Made by a program: the position numbers and the translations under genes
NCBI GenBank assembly: GCA_019925795.1
Contig: CM034304.1
Coordinates: 23,886,228-23,950,227, forward strand
Reading direction: 5' to 3'
DNA length: 64,000 nt
DNA from: Dendrobium chrysotoxum
Lineage: Eukaryota; Streptophyta; Magnoliopsida; Asparagales; Orchidaceae
The notes under the pieces: model-generated
What the model saw: only the letters and a program-made list of their open reading frames with translations
What the model was told of the DNA's origin: nothing
Database searches by the model: none
Shown here: positions 47,513-58,933 of the stretch, one piece after another
Layout: the number at the start of each line of letters is the position of its first letter
Position numbering within the stretch: the first letter of the stretch is position 1

Positions 47513-49185
47513 TGAAAGTTTATTAGGGATGTTAAGCCCTTGTAAACTAGTCCTGAGGCTAACCAAGAGAGGGGTGAATTGGTTATTTTAAAAATTTGTG
47601 AGCAAAAATGATTTAGAAAAATCTTTTTAAATATTTTAAAAAATAATTATAATTTAACAATGATGTGCAGATGTTTAATAATAACAGAATAATAATCACA
47701 ATTATATGATCATCAATAGAAACATAAATGCAGAAGATAATCAGAAAGAACACAGCAGATTTCATAGTGGTTCAATCAACTTGACCTACATCCACTCCCC
47801 AGAGCCTCTCCTCTGGGTGTTGCACTAACACTAAGTGACTCTTCTTCTGCTCCTACAGCAAGGCTGAGAAGCCTATACAAAACTCCTTTCCACCAACCCT
47901 ATGAGGTAGAAAACCTAGACTCTTTTCGCTTCCTCTTAAAGCAGGCAGAGAACCTGGACTCCTTTCGCTTCCTCTTGAACCAGGCAGAGAACCTGGATCT
48001 TCTTACGGACGATCCTACCATATAGACACTAACAAGATAAGAGACGACGACCGGAGAAGATGACTCACATCCTTGCTTGGAGCAACCTTTGTGAACACCA
48101 CACAAACTCCCCCTCACAAGATCCTCTCTCTCTCCCAAGCTCTCTATCTCTCTCTCAAGGTTCTATCTGACAAGGAAGGTGGCAAAAGATCGCAATGATT
48201 GAACAAAAGAGATCTTAAATAAGAGGGCTAAAAAATTGCCCTAAAATTCAATTTGATGATTATGTTTGTATAGTACAATCCAATATCATACAGTACGATC
48301 AGTTTAAAAATAGTTTCGTCCAGGATGAATGCAAACGAAGAGTTCATAAAATTTACGAACATCGTACAGTATGATCCATAGATCGTACTAGACAATCCTT
48401 TTATTTTCAACTGTTCGTACGGGACGACCCATGGGACGAACAAAATTGTCTCTATTGATCGTCCCGCACTGTACTCTTCATACAATATGATTAGTTCATT
48501 TTTAGAACATCATCCTATATGATATAAATATCATCCGGGATGATCAGTACAAAAAATTATGGTTTCGTCTGGTGCGATATATGGGATGAACAAAATCATC
48601 TTTGTTCATCATGCAGTATGATTTACATCGTACAGTACGATCAAGTGTAATTAGGAAACCATAATTTAATTGCCTGATTACGGGAATAATTTTGGCAAGA
48701 TTTAAAATATTTATACAGTATGATCGTAATTATACAGTACGATTAGTTTAAAAAATTAAAATTCAAAACTTACCAAACTAATCCTGGCAGCTAGGGTTTT
48801 CATGTTGAAATAAATCATGCAATATGATATGAATCATACAGTATGATTAGTTTATAAACCTATTCATTCAGAATTAGCTGTTAACCCTAGGTATAAATGG
48901 CAGATCGTATAGTACGATTGAAAATTATATAGTACGATTTTGTAAAAAAATTTTAGCTCTCCCCCTGTGTGTGTGTAAAGTTACTTAACTTGGAGATCTG
49001 TTACATTACACTTGACTCAAGAAAAATAAAAAAGTATATTGAACCTGAAACACAAACACACTAACTCGATCTTGAGCTGGCTTGAATTGCAATTGATCCT
49101 GTGAACCTAAAAGGTTAGAACCTCAAACAGAAATAAAAGGTTTGCTATCATCAAAATCATAGTCCTTGAAACCAGATTCGCAACA
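47513..49185 (-). repeat. 3' LTR of the copia element
   Basis: A 1673-bp LTR closely similar to 53712-55405. Shared landmarks are TTAGGGATGTTAAG, TGGGTGTTGCACTAAC, a pyrimidine run CTCTCTCTCCCAAGC, a cluster of ATCRTACAGTAYGAT motifs and the end ACCAGATTCRCAACA. Confidence 0.92.
48240..48950. repeat. Cluster of ATCGTAC-N-GTACGAT palindromes in the 3' LTR
   Basis: Roughly twenty full or half copies of a 15-bp interrupted palindrome, consensus ATCGTACAGTACGAT, with frequent ATCATACAGTATGAT variants. These differ by C-to-T or G-to-A at the two CpG sites. Copies are irregularly spaced across about 700 bp in the LTR portion upstream (minus strand) of the leader-like CTCTCTCTC region, which suggests a promoter or enhancer array. 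This is sequence observation; the function is inferred. Confidence 0.8.
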
Positions 49186-50029
49186 ATCTCTCCCTTTTTT
49201 ATGATGGCAAATATTTGTTACTTTACGCATCTTTTAATTTTTGATACACTTTGTGTATCTTTCTAATTTTTGGTGTTATTACGCATCTTTTTATTTTTGG
49301 CCCATTTTGTGCTCCCCCCCCCCCTTTTTTTTTGCAAGCTTGCTTCCTTTCATAATTATTACAGAATCACAATTGTGAGCCTACCCTCCAGGCATAAGAG
49401 AAGATAAAACTCACTCTAGAATAAGGAGGAGTAATCCATGGAATAAAACCATACTATATATGATAAGATTAATCACCTGATTAAGAAAACCATAATAATG
49501 ATTCAAAGCTTTGAAAATACTATTCATATGAGGTAATTACTATATGAAGATAAAATAGATCTCTATTTCAAAAACCAACTTTTTAATTTTGAAGAAGATT
49601 TTTTTATCCAAAAGAAATAAGACACTATTAAAGGAGTTAGAGGAAGAGAAATAATCATCAATATTTCTTCCCTTTAATAGATTCAATGGAGTTAATCACT
49701 GCTTACAAGCTTCTAAATAAAAATAAGGTAAAACTCTCAGTCAGAAATCTAGTTTATCAGTAGTAGTGAACAGTGATCTGATTCTGAAAGAAATAAATAG
49801 TAAATACAAAAAAAGAAGACCAATAAACAACCAACAATTAGCAAACTAAAATCAATAGGAAATAACCAAATCTGATAAGCGAATCAAACAAACAGAAATT
49901 AGCAAGAAAAAAATGCTAAAATGAAACAGACAATCAAATCAAACAAAAAAACTAAATGAAAAATAAAAAAAAAGGTCAAAAATCAGCAATCATCAAATTC
50001 ATGCATTTATGTCAATCACACCCAATCTA

Positions 50030-51390
50030 GTCCATAAAATGCTGAATGAGTCAAAGGCCAGTGATTTAGTAAAGATGTCAGCCAGTTGATTTTTAGTTGC
50101 TACATGGTATAGCTCAATGTCCCTTTTTATAACATGGTCCCTAATGAAGTGATATCTTATGTCAATGTGTTTGGTTCTTGAATGTTGGATAGGATTCTTA
50201 GAGATGCAGATGGCACTAGTGTTATCACATAGAACTGAAATTGTGCCAACAGGTAATCCTAGATCCAGAACTTATTGCTTCAACCAAAGGACTTGGGCCA
50301 CACAATTTTTTAAAGCAATATATTTAGCTTCAGCAGTGAAAGTACTACAGAATTTTATTTTCTACAGGACCAGGAGACTAGAGACTATCCTATGAATTGG
50401 CATGTTCCTGAAGTGCTCTTTCTATCCACCATACACCCTGCAAAATTAGAATCAAAATATTCAATAATCTCAAAGAAGTGCCGTACCTAGGATACTAGAT
50501 TCCTAAGGTTGGGATCCCTAAGAGATATCTAAGGATTATCTTAACTGCAGTCAGGTGGGATTCCTTAAGATCAGCTTGAAACCTAGCACAAAGATAAACA
50601 CTAAATATGATATCAGGTCGGCTAGCAGTCAGGTAAATCAATGATCTAATTATTCCTCTAAACTTCTTCTAATTAACAGATTTTTCATTTGAATCCTTGT
50701 CTAACTGGGCAGTAGAACTCATGGGAGTGTTTATTGGCTTAGCTTTATCCATTTCATATTTCTTTAAGATGTCCTTAATATACTTTGATTGATTGATAAA
50801 AGTTTCATCATCTATTTGCCTTATGCTAAATCCCAAAAATTAGGATAATTCTCCCATCATACTCATCTCAAACTTCTTACTCATTATTTTAGAGAAATCA
50901 TTACATAAGTTTTTATCAGAAGATCTAAAAAGTATATCATCAATATAGATCTAGACAATGAGTAAATCATCTTCTAATTTTCTCAGAAAAAGGGTGGTGT
51001 CTACGCTCCCCTTAACAAACTCTCTTTCTAACAGAAATGTGCTAAGCCTCTCATATCAAGCTCTGGGTGCATGTTTCAATCCATATAAGGCCTTTTTTTA
51101 ATTGTAAACATGATTATGATATTAGGAATTTTTAAAATCTGGGGGTTGCTCTACAAAGACATCTTCTTTTATTACCCCATTTAAAAAGTTACTCTTGACA
51201 TTCATTTGAAAAAGCTTAAATCCCTTATAACATGCAAAGGCTAGTAGCACTCTAATGGCTTACAATCTAGCTACTGGCATCACACAGGTGGTCCTTAGTG
51301 AACTTAAGCTTGGGGACACCTTTAACTAAGTCCTTTTGGGTGACTATTCTAAGGGTTTTCATGCTGGCATGACATAATCTCCTGTGTCAT
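50030..51390 (-). pseudogene. copia GAG-pre-integrase, RT and RNase H relics
   Basis: Near 51290-51390 the minus strand encodes the pre-integrase motif region (LCHASMKTLRIVTQKDLVKG). It joins directly to RT sequence (FQMNVKSNFLNGVIKEDVFV near 51190) without the integrase catalytic domain. The RT catalytic box YIDDI is at about 50933-50947. RNase H at 50040-50230 includes KHIDIRYHFIRDHVIKR and NQLADIFTKSLAF. At least several in-frame stops are present. In an intact element this part makes cDNA. Here the integrase deletion and the stops abolish that. Confidence 0.85.
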
Positions 51391-51392
51391 AA

Positions 51393-51830
51393 CTAAGACT
51401 CATCAGCAGCAATTTTTAAGCAAAATGAAGCAGCACATTCAATATTATTTAAATCAAGCATGTAGATGTTATTGATCCTCTTGCCCTGCAAAGCAATATT
51501 ATTATTTAAGCTTATAATGCATGTGTTTGCCAGGAACTTGATGCTGAACCCTTTGTCACAGAGTTGACTGATGTTGAGCAGGTTGTATTTTAGTCCATCT
51601 ACAAGCAAAATATTTTCAATCAAAAGGTTCTTAGAGTTTTCAATTATACCTGCACCTACCATTTTCCTAGTGGTGTTGTCTCCAAAAGTGACCTTGCCTC
51701 TAGCCCTGACCTCCAGCAAAATGAATTGATTTGCAACTTCAGTAATATGTCTTGAACATCCGTTGTCTAGGTACCACATGCTCTCACGAGGCCTTGTGTG
51801 AGAGCAACCCTATAAAATTATCAAACATCA
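51393..51830 (-). pseudogene. copia protease region
   Basis: MWYLDNGCSRHITEV contains the aspartic protease signature region of copia elements, with Asp-Asn-Gly in place of the usual Asp-Ser-Gly, followed by VTFGDNTTRKMVGAG and NLLNISQLCDKGFSI. The upstream link (RNPKQVWIPKSD, near 51830-51850) is separated by stops. This domain would process the polyprotein; the altered motif and nearby stops suggest it is inactive. Confidence 0.8.
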
Positions 51831-52018
51831 GATTTAGGAATCCAAACTTGTTTTGGGTTCCTTCTTATGAAAAGAAGCATGCAATGCATGTGTGTTGTGC
51901 TATGAAACCTATAATTTGGGCCTCCACACCAAATATGTACTATGGTGAACAGTACAGGTGTGAGAGATATATCCTAACATGCCACAAGAAAAATATCTAA
52001 TGCCAGGAAAATGGTTAA

Positions 52019-53653
52019 CTAATCTACGTGGGTGATAGTGCCTCTTCTTAGGTTTGAATGAAACATGCTTTGATGATTTTGAATTAAATTCTTCAAGTGA
52101 TGGAGGTTTATAAAATTATGTAAATATAGGAGGTAATTTATTATTCTCAAATGCACTAATTTTATACTTAAAAATTTATTTTCTTTTTTAATACTTGTAA
52201 TTTCAAATTTTAAATAATACTCATTACTATTTAAATCAGATGCATGAGATTCTAATTCCTTAAATGTAACTTCTAATTCAACATGTAATGTTTTCAGTGA
52301 ATCATGCTCAATAATTAATTTAAAATACTTTTTGTTTAATTCATCAAACTCATCAAGTAATGACATGTGATTGCTATCAAGCACAGAATGATCCTTAATC
52401 AAAACTTCATGCTCTTTTTCCAAGTTTAAGAATTTCAATTTCAGGCTAGCATGTGTTTTCTTAAGTTTCCTATATGATGAATGAATTTTTTTAGAAACTT
52501 CAAGTAATTGATCATATAGTAGCTCACATACCTCTTCTTGGTCAGATTGACCACCAGGATGATCATCCGCCATCAAACATAAGTTTGTCCATCAAACATA
52601 AGTTTGTAGTCTCCTCCTCAGCTTCAGTCTCAGAGGAGTCAGATGCAGAATCCACCTAGAAAGTCTTTTGGATCTTCTTCTTGTCCTTCTTGAACTTAGG
52701 TTTCTCCTCACCCTTCTCCTTGCTTGGGTGAGCCTTAAGTGTAGGACAATCAGTCTTTATATATCCAGGCTTCTTGCATTCAAAACAAATTGTATCAGAA
52801 GAACCTTTAAAATTTCTGCTACTCTTACCTTTGTTTTACTTCTGAAAGTTTTTGTGTTTCTTCCTTAGAAAGCTTTGAATTGCCTAGTGATTAAGGCAAC
52901 ATCATCGCTATCAGACCCGAAAGAATCAATGTCAGTATCATTGGCCTTCAGCGCCACAGTTTTCTTCTTCTTCTTCTTACCTGCATCAATTTGTCATTGG
53001 TTCACTCCTTACTCGTAAGCAATGAGTGATCCAAGTAAGTTATCAATAGAATAAGTATTCAAATATTTGGATTCAGTAATTGCAGTTATCTTAGCATCAT
53101 AAGAAGAAGGAAAACATCTCAGAATTTTATTCACTTTTTCATAGTTAGTGAGTTCTCTTCCTAAAGTATGTAGAGAGGTGATAATTTGAGTAAACTTAGT
53201 GTACATTTCAGATATGGACTGACTAGATTTCATGTGAAAGAGTTCATAATCATTAAGCAGCATGTTTAACCTAGTCTGTTTAACTTCAGATGTACCTTCA
53301 TAGGTGATGCATAATCTATCCCAAATTTCTTTACCAGTCGTGCAAGTAGAGACACGCATGTAATCCTCAGATTTTAAAGTACAGAAAAAATAGTTCAAGC
53401 ATTTTGCATTCAGTTGTGCTAAATCATGATCATTAAAGGTCCATTCAGAAAAAAGAGGTTCAGTTTTAATACCATTAAAAAGTCTAAAAGGTGCTTCATA
53501 ACCATCTTTAACAAGCATCCACATATAATAATCAATTGATTGTAAAAAGGTGGACATGCGAGTTTTTTAAAAATCAAAAGATATGTTATTAAATAAAGGT
53601 GGATGAGTAATGGAATAGCCTTCAGTAGTGTTTCTATTATCAAAGTTAGCCAT
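52019..53653 (-). pseudogene. copia gag with UBN2-type domain, zinc knuckle and long coiled coil
   Basis: It starts at the minus-strand ATG at 53651-53653 (MANFDNRNTTEGYSI). An in-frame stop follows near codon 29. The UBN2/DUF4219-type capsid region (53009-53557) is open for 182 codons, including KEIWDRLCITYEGTSEVKQ. The knuckle near 52745-52790 is CFECKKPGYIKTDC, with the expected His replaced by Tyr. Then 52019-52576 encodes a 185-residue heptad-rich coiled coil (DQLLEVSKKIHSSYRKLKK and onward). An additional coiled coil in gag is reported for Sireviruses. The gag would assemble the particle; this copy is broken. Confidence 0.85.
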
Positions 53654-53711
53654 GGATCAAATTCAAAAGTTCTTCAAAATAAGATTTTATGAATCCCGCT
53701 CTGATACCACT

Positions 53712-55405
53712 TGAAAGTTTGTTAGGGATGTTAAGTCCTTGTGAACTAGTCTCGAGGCTAACTAAGAGGGGGGTGAATTAGTTATTTTAAAAATTCATGA
53801 GCAAAAATAATTTAGAAAAATCTTTTTAAATATTTTAAAAAATAATTACAATTTTGCAATGATGTGTAGATGTTCAACAATAACAGAATAATAATCACAA
53901 TCACACGATCATCAACAGAAAAATAAATACGAAAGATAATCAGAAAGAACATACTAAATTTTATAGTGGTTCAGTCAACTTGACCTACATCCACTCCCTG
54001 GAGCCTCCCCTCTGGGTGTTGCACTAACACTAAGTGACTCTCCTTCTGCTCCCATAGTAAGGCAGAGAAGCATGTATAAAACTCCTTTCCACCAACCCGG
54101 TGAGCCAGAAAACCTGGACTCCTTTCGCTTCCTCCTGAAGCAGACAGAGAACCTGGACTCTTTTTGCTTCCTCTTGAAGTAGGCTAAGAACCTGGATCTT
54201 CTTGTGGACGATACTACCACAGAGACACCAACAAGACAAGAGACGATGACCGGAGAAGACGACTCAAATTTTTTCTTGGAGTAACCTTTGCGAACACCTC
54301 ACAAACTCCCCCAAATAAGATCCTCTCTCTCTCTCCCAAGCTCTCTCTCTATCTCAAGATTCTCTCTTACAAGAAAGGTGGCAAAAGATCTCAACGATTG
54401 CACAAAAGAGATCTTAAATAGGAGGGCTAAAAAATTACCCTAAAATTCAATTTGATGATTCTATTTGTACAATACAATCCAATATCATACAGTATGATCA
54501 GTTCAAAAATAGTTTCATCCAGTACGAATGCAAACGAAGAGTTCACAAAATTTATGAACATCGTACTGGATGATCCTTTTATTTTCAACTATTTGTACAG
54601 GATGACCTATGGGATGAACAAAATTATCTCTGTTCATCATCCCGCACTGTACTCTTCATACAGAATGATTAGTTCATTTTTAGAACATCATCCTGTATGA
54701 TATAAATATCATCCGGGATGATCAGTACAAAAAATCATGTTTTTATCTGGTATATATGGGACGAACAAAATCGTCTAGATTCATCATACAGTATGATTTA
54801 CATCATACAGTATGATCAAGTGTAATTAAGAAACCATAATTCAAATACCTGATTATGGGGGATAATTTTGGCAAGATTTAAAATGTTCGTACAGTACGAT
54901 CGTAATCGTATAGTACGATTAGTTCAAAAAATCAAAATTCAAAAATTTACCAAACCAGTCCTGGCAGCTAGGGTTTTTATGTTGAAATAAATAGTACAGT
55001 AAGATATGGATCGTACAGTATGATATGGATCATACAATACGATTAGTTTATAAACCTAATCATTCAGAATTAGCTGTTAACCCTAGGTTTAAATGGCAGA
55101 TCGTACAGTACAATTGAAAATTATACAATACGATTTTGTAAAAAAAAATTTAATTTAAGTAAAAAAATTTTTAGCTCTCCCCCTCTGTGTGTGTGTAAGG
55201 TTACTTAGCTTGGAGATCTATTACATTACACTTGAATCAAGAAAAATAAAAAAGTACATTGAACCTAAAATACAAAGAGACTGACTCGATCTTGAGCTGG
55301 CTTGAATTGCAACTGATCCTGTAAACCTGAAAGGTTAGAACCTCAAATATAAATGAAAGGTATGCTATCATCAAAATCATAGTCCTTGAAACCAGATTCA
55401 CAACA
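53712..55405 (-). repeat. 5' LTR of the copia element
   Basis: A 1694-bp LTR, preceded on + by the primer site complement and ending CACAACA before AATAA. It carries the same palindrome cluster (about 54440-55140) as the left LTR, with independent CpG-to-TpG changes. Confidence 0.92.
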
Positions 55406-55966
55406 AATAACATATAAAAAATGATTTGGTGAAAGTTTTACCAGTGCAAAGTTATCTACATTTTTTAGTTATAAAAATAGAAATATCAGAGAAATCTCAA
55501 AAACATTAAAATTTTAAAAATAGAGATAGTTATATTATAACCTACCTCAATCCGAACAAGTTTCCTAACTGGCCCAATAGCTAAAAATGACCCGAAATAG
55601 CTCAAAATAGACTTTCTCTCCCTAAAAATCCTCCCCCTCTCTCTACTTTGGCTGGCTCGGTGTTCAAATGAATCAGAAATGTGGACTTTAAAATATATAA
55701 AAATTAAGATAATAACCTAGCGCTGCAGTGCTAGTTCAGTTTTCTAAATATAGAAATTGGAAAGCTGCAGTGTCGCTATTTGGTATTTGATACTATAGCA
55801 GCGCTAAGGCGGTTAGACACGCAGCACTGAGGGGCTAAAATAATAATATTTTTCAAATTTGCCATCATTTGCTTCAAACCCTTGAAACTCATTCTAGAGC
55901 ACATACAATTATTTTCAAGCATTAAAAGACTTCCAAATATATGCAAATAAATTCAAAACACAAAAT

Positions 55967-56320
55967 AGTTGTGGGTGGCTAGGCGTGGAGTAGATCGGTT
56001 GTGGGTTGTTTTGGTCGAACCACATAAAAGTACTTTGTGTTTGTGCTAGCTTTTGCTCTTTTGTGTGTGCTTACTTGAGCTAAATAGTAACCAACTTAAT
56101 CATCTATTTCTCTACTTGGCCAAAATTTACCTAAAAATCAAATATAATTTTCAAGTGGTTCTCTTGCTCAAATTCTTTTAATAACATTAACTTCTTTTTC
56201 ACTATAATTTTTTTACAACCCAAAATCTAAGTTTCTCTAACCTAAGTTTAATTGTCAATTTTTTTTTAAACACCCAATTCACCCCCCTCTTGGGTGCCTT
56301 AGCAACTCTTAGTAACATGC
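55967..56320 (-). repeat. Fragment of another copia-type LTR
   Basis: Starts AGTTGTGGGTGGCTAGG directly after the clipped gypsy LTR and ends near the block CAATTCACCCCCCTCTTGGG. That block is the conserved junction seen in many plant copia LTRs and is comparable to the start of the copia LTR here (GAGAGGGGTGAATTGG on +). No second end, TSD or coding sequence was found. Confidence 0.5.
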
Positions 56321-56329
56321 GTGTTAGAT

Positions 56330-57725
56330 GACATTTCCTTAGTGCAAGCTCATAGATATGTGTTGAGACACTGCTATAATTTAACAATATATTTAGAGCT
56401 TTACAAGGACGGAGAGAGATGAAAAAGAGCAAGTTACATGTCTGTAACACCATTGGAACTTGAAAAACTTGTAAATAGGCACTTTCATGGTTGGTTCAGA
56501 AATAAAGTAAGCTATTAGCAACTTCTAATTAATACCAACATTAACTCCTTAAATTAATGTAGATTTTATGTACCTTGGGCACTACAACTTCTGAAGAAGT
56601 AAAGAGCCCTTTTTGTTGGTCGTAAACATATTGCACGACGGTTTAAAGACTTTTAACCAAAACTCATGATGAAAATAGGTAAACACAAAACCATGGTGTA
56701 GTTAACACAACTGAAGTGGGAAACATTCACTATTATGATAGACTAAATGATATTATTAAGATTAATTATTCATATTTATTTTGCGTTGTGTTATTTAAAT
56801 ATAATTGGGCTAACACAACTACAGTTGTATGAAAGTAGATCATTATGGCAATACATTAGTTAAATTCTCACGTCTGATACATGCTGGTGAAAAGTTAGAG
56901 CATGACCTATTTATGTTCTCATCACAAGTTGAACCTATTTATTTCATTGAAGACCCAAAAGATAAAAACTAGCAGTTTGCCATTAAGTAAAGCCAATAGA
57001 TGTGTTTGATTCAAGTATATCAAACGATAACATTTCGTTATAATTTTTAGATGAGTGTGTACACTTTTATAATGGCAAGCATTCCTTGTTGCAAAAAGAA
57101 TAGTTCATGCTGATGAAAGAAAAAGACTGATTGCTCTAGTTCAAAATAGAACTAGCATCAGTTGTGGAATTTAGCATGTTGTTTCTTCTGGCCTTTTGGT
57201 ATTTTTTACTGGACTACGATGATTGGTTTTTGTTCATCCCAATGCTTCCTTGGACGGCCTCTGTGTCTCTACTCAGGTAATCGGCGCACTGGATTATTGC
57301 CATTTCTTGAATTCTCATGTGGAATATTTGTTTGCCAACTGAGTTCAATTCATTTTTCTTCTCTCTTAGTTGGTTCTCTAGTCTTATTTAGAGACTTTTG
57401 TTTATTTTCCAATCTTTTGATTTTTGAAAAGTGGATAATGAGGTTAGCTTTAATTCAATTGGTTGCTGCTAGACTCAAATTGCCAGTCAATCCAAATTTG
57501 AATAATGAACAGCTTCGATCATGTCGATAGTTCAGGTTTTGTAACTATAATATTAGTTTATTTACTTCAAACGCATAGTTTTGTACTTTAGTTGAGTCTT
57601 TTTATCAACCACTTAACTTGCAAAAAATTAGATTAGCTATTGTCATGGCATTACAATGTGCATCTACCACATGTCAGTTTGGATGACTTGTATTTTGCAG
57701 TTCTAATTTGCTTCAGGTAGAAGTA
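56330..57725. other. Anonymous AT-rich DNA
   Basis: No gene is supported. The open frame at 57162-57530 (122 residues, many Phe/Leu/Cys) has no recognisable domain or splice context. It could be relic sequence on either strand. Confidence 0.35.
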
Positions 57726-57731
57726 AACCAA

Positions 57732-57845
57732 GGCTTTGTTTGGGATGACTTTCTTACTGCTTCTTAAAACGATTTTTTAGTACAAAATTTGTTGTACTAG
57801 AAAGCTGCTTTAAGAAGCAGAAAGAAAGTCGTCCCAAACGAAGCC
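57732..57845. mobile_element. Tourist-like MITE, well-preserved copy
   Basis: Starts GGCTTTGTTTGGGATGACTT and ends with the inverted AAGTCGTCCCAAACGAAGCC. Inverted arms cover most of its 114 bp, so it can form a long hairpin. Flanking triplets are CAA and TAA, an imperfect trace of the 3-bp target. Confidence 0.78.
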
Positions 57846-58189
57846 TAAGTTGTAGTTAGTGCTATGACATTGCATTGCAAATATTCCACAAGAAGTCAAA
57901 TTCTCATGATTTTCCTTTATGTTGTTGATATGTTGATATTGTTCCAAAATATCTATTTTGAATGTGATTAGTATGGATTGTTGCACACTTGTACTCTTTT
58001 ACGGATACCTTTCATCCCTAACCTCAACTTTCCATTCAGTTGTGCTTTAATATATATGATGATTGATAGTGTCTTATTGATTTTTGCATTTATATCATGT
58101 TAATATTCACTCAATTTATATGTGTATAGTATCTCGTTGATTTTTGCAATTTGATAACAAAATTTGATTTTTTTGGCATTATTGTTTTT

Positions 58190-58430
58190 CACCTATGCTA
58201 TAGATTAGCAATGATAACCGCTGTTATATTTCAAAATTGAAGCTGTTAAAACTGCTGCTAATGTCTAGATTTGAAGCAGTTTGCAAACCGCTGTAGAAGG
58301 TTCTCCTAGCGAATATATATACAACGGATTTCCAACGGTTATTAAACCGCTGCAACAATGATTTTTGTGATGATTTTAACTGCTATTTGTAGTATAAAAA
58401 AGCTGCTAAAAGCCTATTTAGTATTTATTG
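58190..58430. mobile_element. CACTA-like sub-terminal sequence
   Basis: Repeated AACCGCTG, AGCAGTTT and CAACGGTTATTAAACCGC motifs in both orientations resemble sub-terminal arrays of CACTA-derived elements. No terminus was found. Confidence 0.25.
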
Positions 58431-58574
58431 GTGTAAATACATAAAATTTTAGTGATATGTATATAAACCCCCCTTAACATTATATGTTTTTACTCCATTT
58501 GCCTAATGTGGAGAAGTATGTTTATACAAATTTGACACACCATCAAAAAACTATTTGGTTAAGCTTGAATTTTA

Positions 58575-58781
58575 GGTCTGTTTGAGATTGTTTTAGCTTT
58601 TCGTAAAGGTGGTTGTAAAATTATTATAGGGAAAGCACATTTTTTTAAAGTTGCTGTAAAAAATCGCTTCTTAACGCAAAAATTTCTTAAAAGTAGAAAA
58701 AAAAAAAAAAGTAATAGCAAAATAGAAACTATGGTTGCAGCCTAGAAAGCAAAGCAATAAGAAGTTGTCCCAAACAAACTC
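58575..58781. mobile_element. Tourist-like MITE, diverged
   Basis: Starts GGTCTGTTTGAGATTG and ends GTTGTCCCAAACAAACTC. It is flanked by TTA on the left and TAA on the right. The centre has expanded A-rich sequence. Confidence 0.55.
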
Positions 58782-58784
58782 TAA

Positions 58785-58933
58785 AGCTTCTAAAGCAGTT
58801 TTCTAAAGCTTTCTAAAGCATATTTTTAATGCTATCTAAAGCAGTTTTCTAATACAAAAGTTTCTAATTTAAGTAATTTTTGTACAAAAAAGCTGCTTTA
58901 AAAAACAGTAAAAAAGTTGTCCCAAATGAAGCC
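58785..58933. mobile_element. Tourist-like MITE, partial copy
   Basis: The right end is clear (GTTGTCCCAAATGAAGCC followed by TTA). The left end is obscured by repeated TTCTAAAGC motifs. Confidence 0.5.

Larger units (their letters stand above)
47513..55405 (-). mobile_element. 7.9-kb Ty1-copia (Sirevirus-like) element lacking the integrase core
   Basis: The LTRs are 47513-49185 and 53712-55405, both TGAAAGTTT...CAACA, with identical 5-bp TSDs AATAA at 47508-47512 and 55406-55410. A perfect primer site, GCTCTGATACCAC (+ strand), adjoins the right LTR. A polypurine tract (minus AAAAAAGGGAGAGAT) adjoins the left LTR at 49186-49200. Gag has an extra coiled-coil domain, a Sirevirus trait. The integrase core is missing, and stops interrupt gag, protease and RT, so the copy is not autonomous. 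Confidence 0.92.
41883..55966 (-). mobile_element. Ty3-gypsy element reduced to LTRs plus gag, with two nested insertions
   Basis: The left (3') LTR is 41883-44400 and the right (5') LTR starts at 45987. Both begin TGCCAYRCCCTA on +. Beside the right LTR lies a decayed Met-tRNA primer site (TGCTCTAATACTAACT). Beside the left LTR is a degenerate polypurine tract (+ strand ATTTACCCAACTTAG, compare TTCTCCCCCCTTAG in relatives). Between them only about 1.6 kb remains, containing gag. Protease, RT and integrase are absent. An RTE LINE sits in the left LTR and a copia element in the right LTR. The right LTR is cut off at 55966 by another LTR fragment. A Tekay/Del-like affiliation is inferred from the LTR terminus pattern. 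Confidence 0.75.
45987..55966 (-). repeat. 5' LTR of the truncated gypsy element, split by a copia element and 3'-clipped
   Basis: LTR sequence runs 45987-47512, is interrupted by the copia element, and resumes 55406-55966. It keeps the uninterrupted target (CAGTAATAAACAGTAG, about 46064) that the LINE used in the other LTR. Confidence 0.75.

Noticed and set aside
47899..48138. Minus-strand ORF with an FSACFKRKRKESR-type repeat
   Set aside because: Lies within the non-coding copia LTR and arises from a short internal duplication; the other LTR has the same pattern with frame changes.
48240..48950. CRISPR-like array of short repeats
   Set aside because: Repeats are irregularly spaced, degenerate palindromes inside a plant LTR; there are no uniform spacers or cas genes.
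57162..57530. 122-codon ORF as a possible membrane protein gene
   Set aside because: It is hydrophobic because of T-rich DNA. No promoter, splice context or family resemblance supports it.
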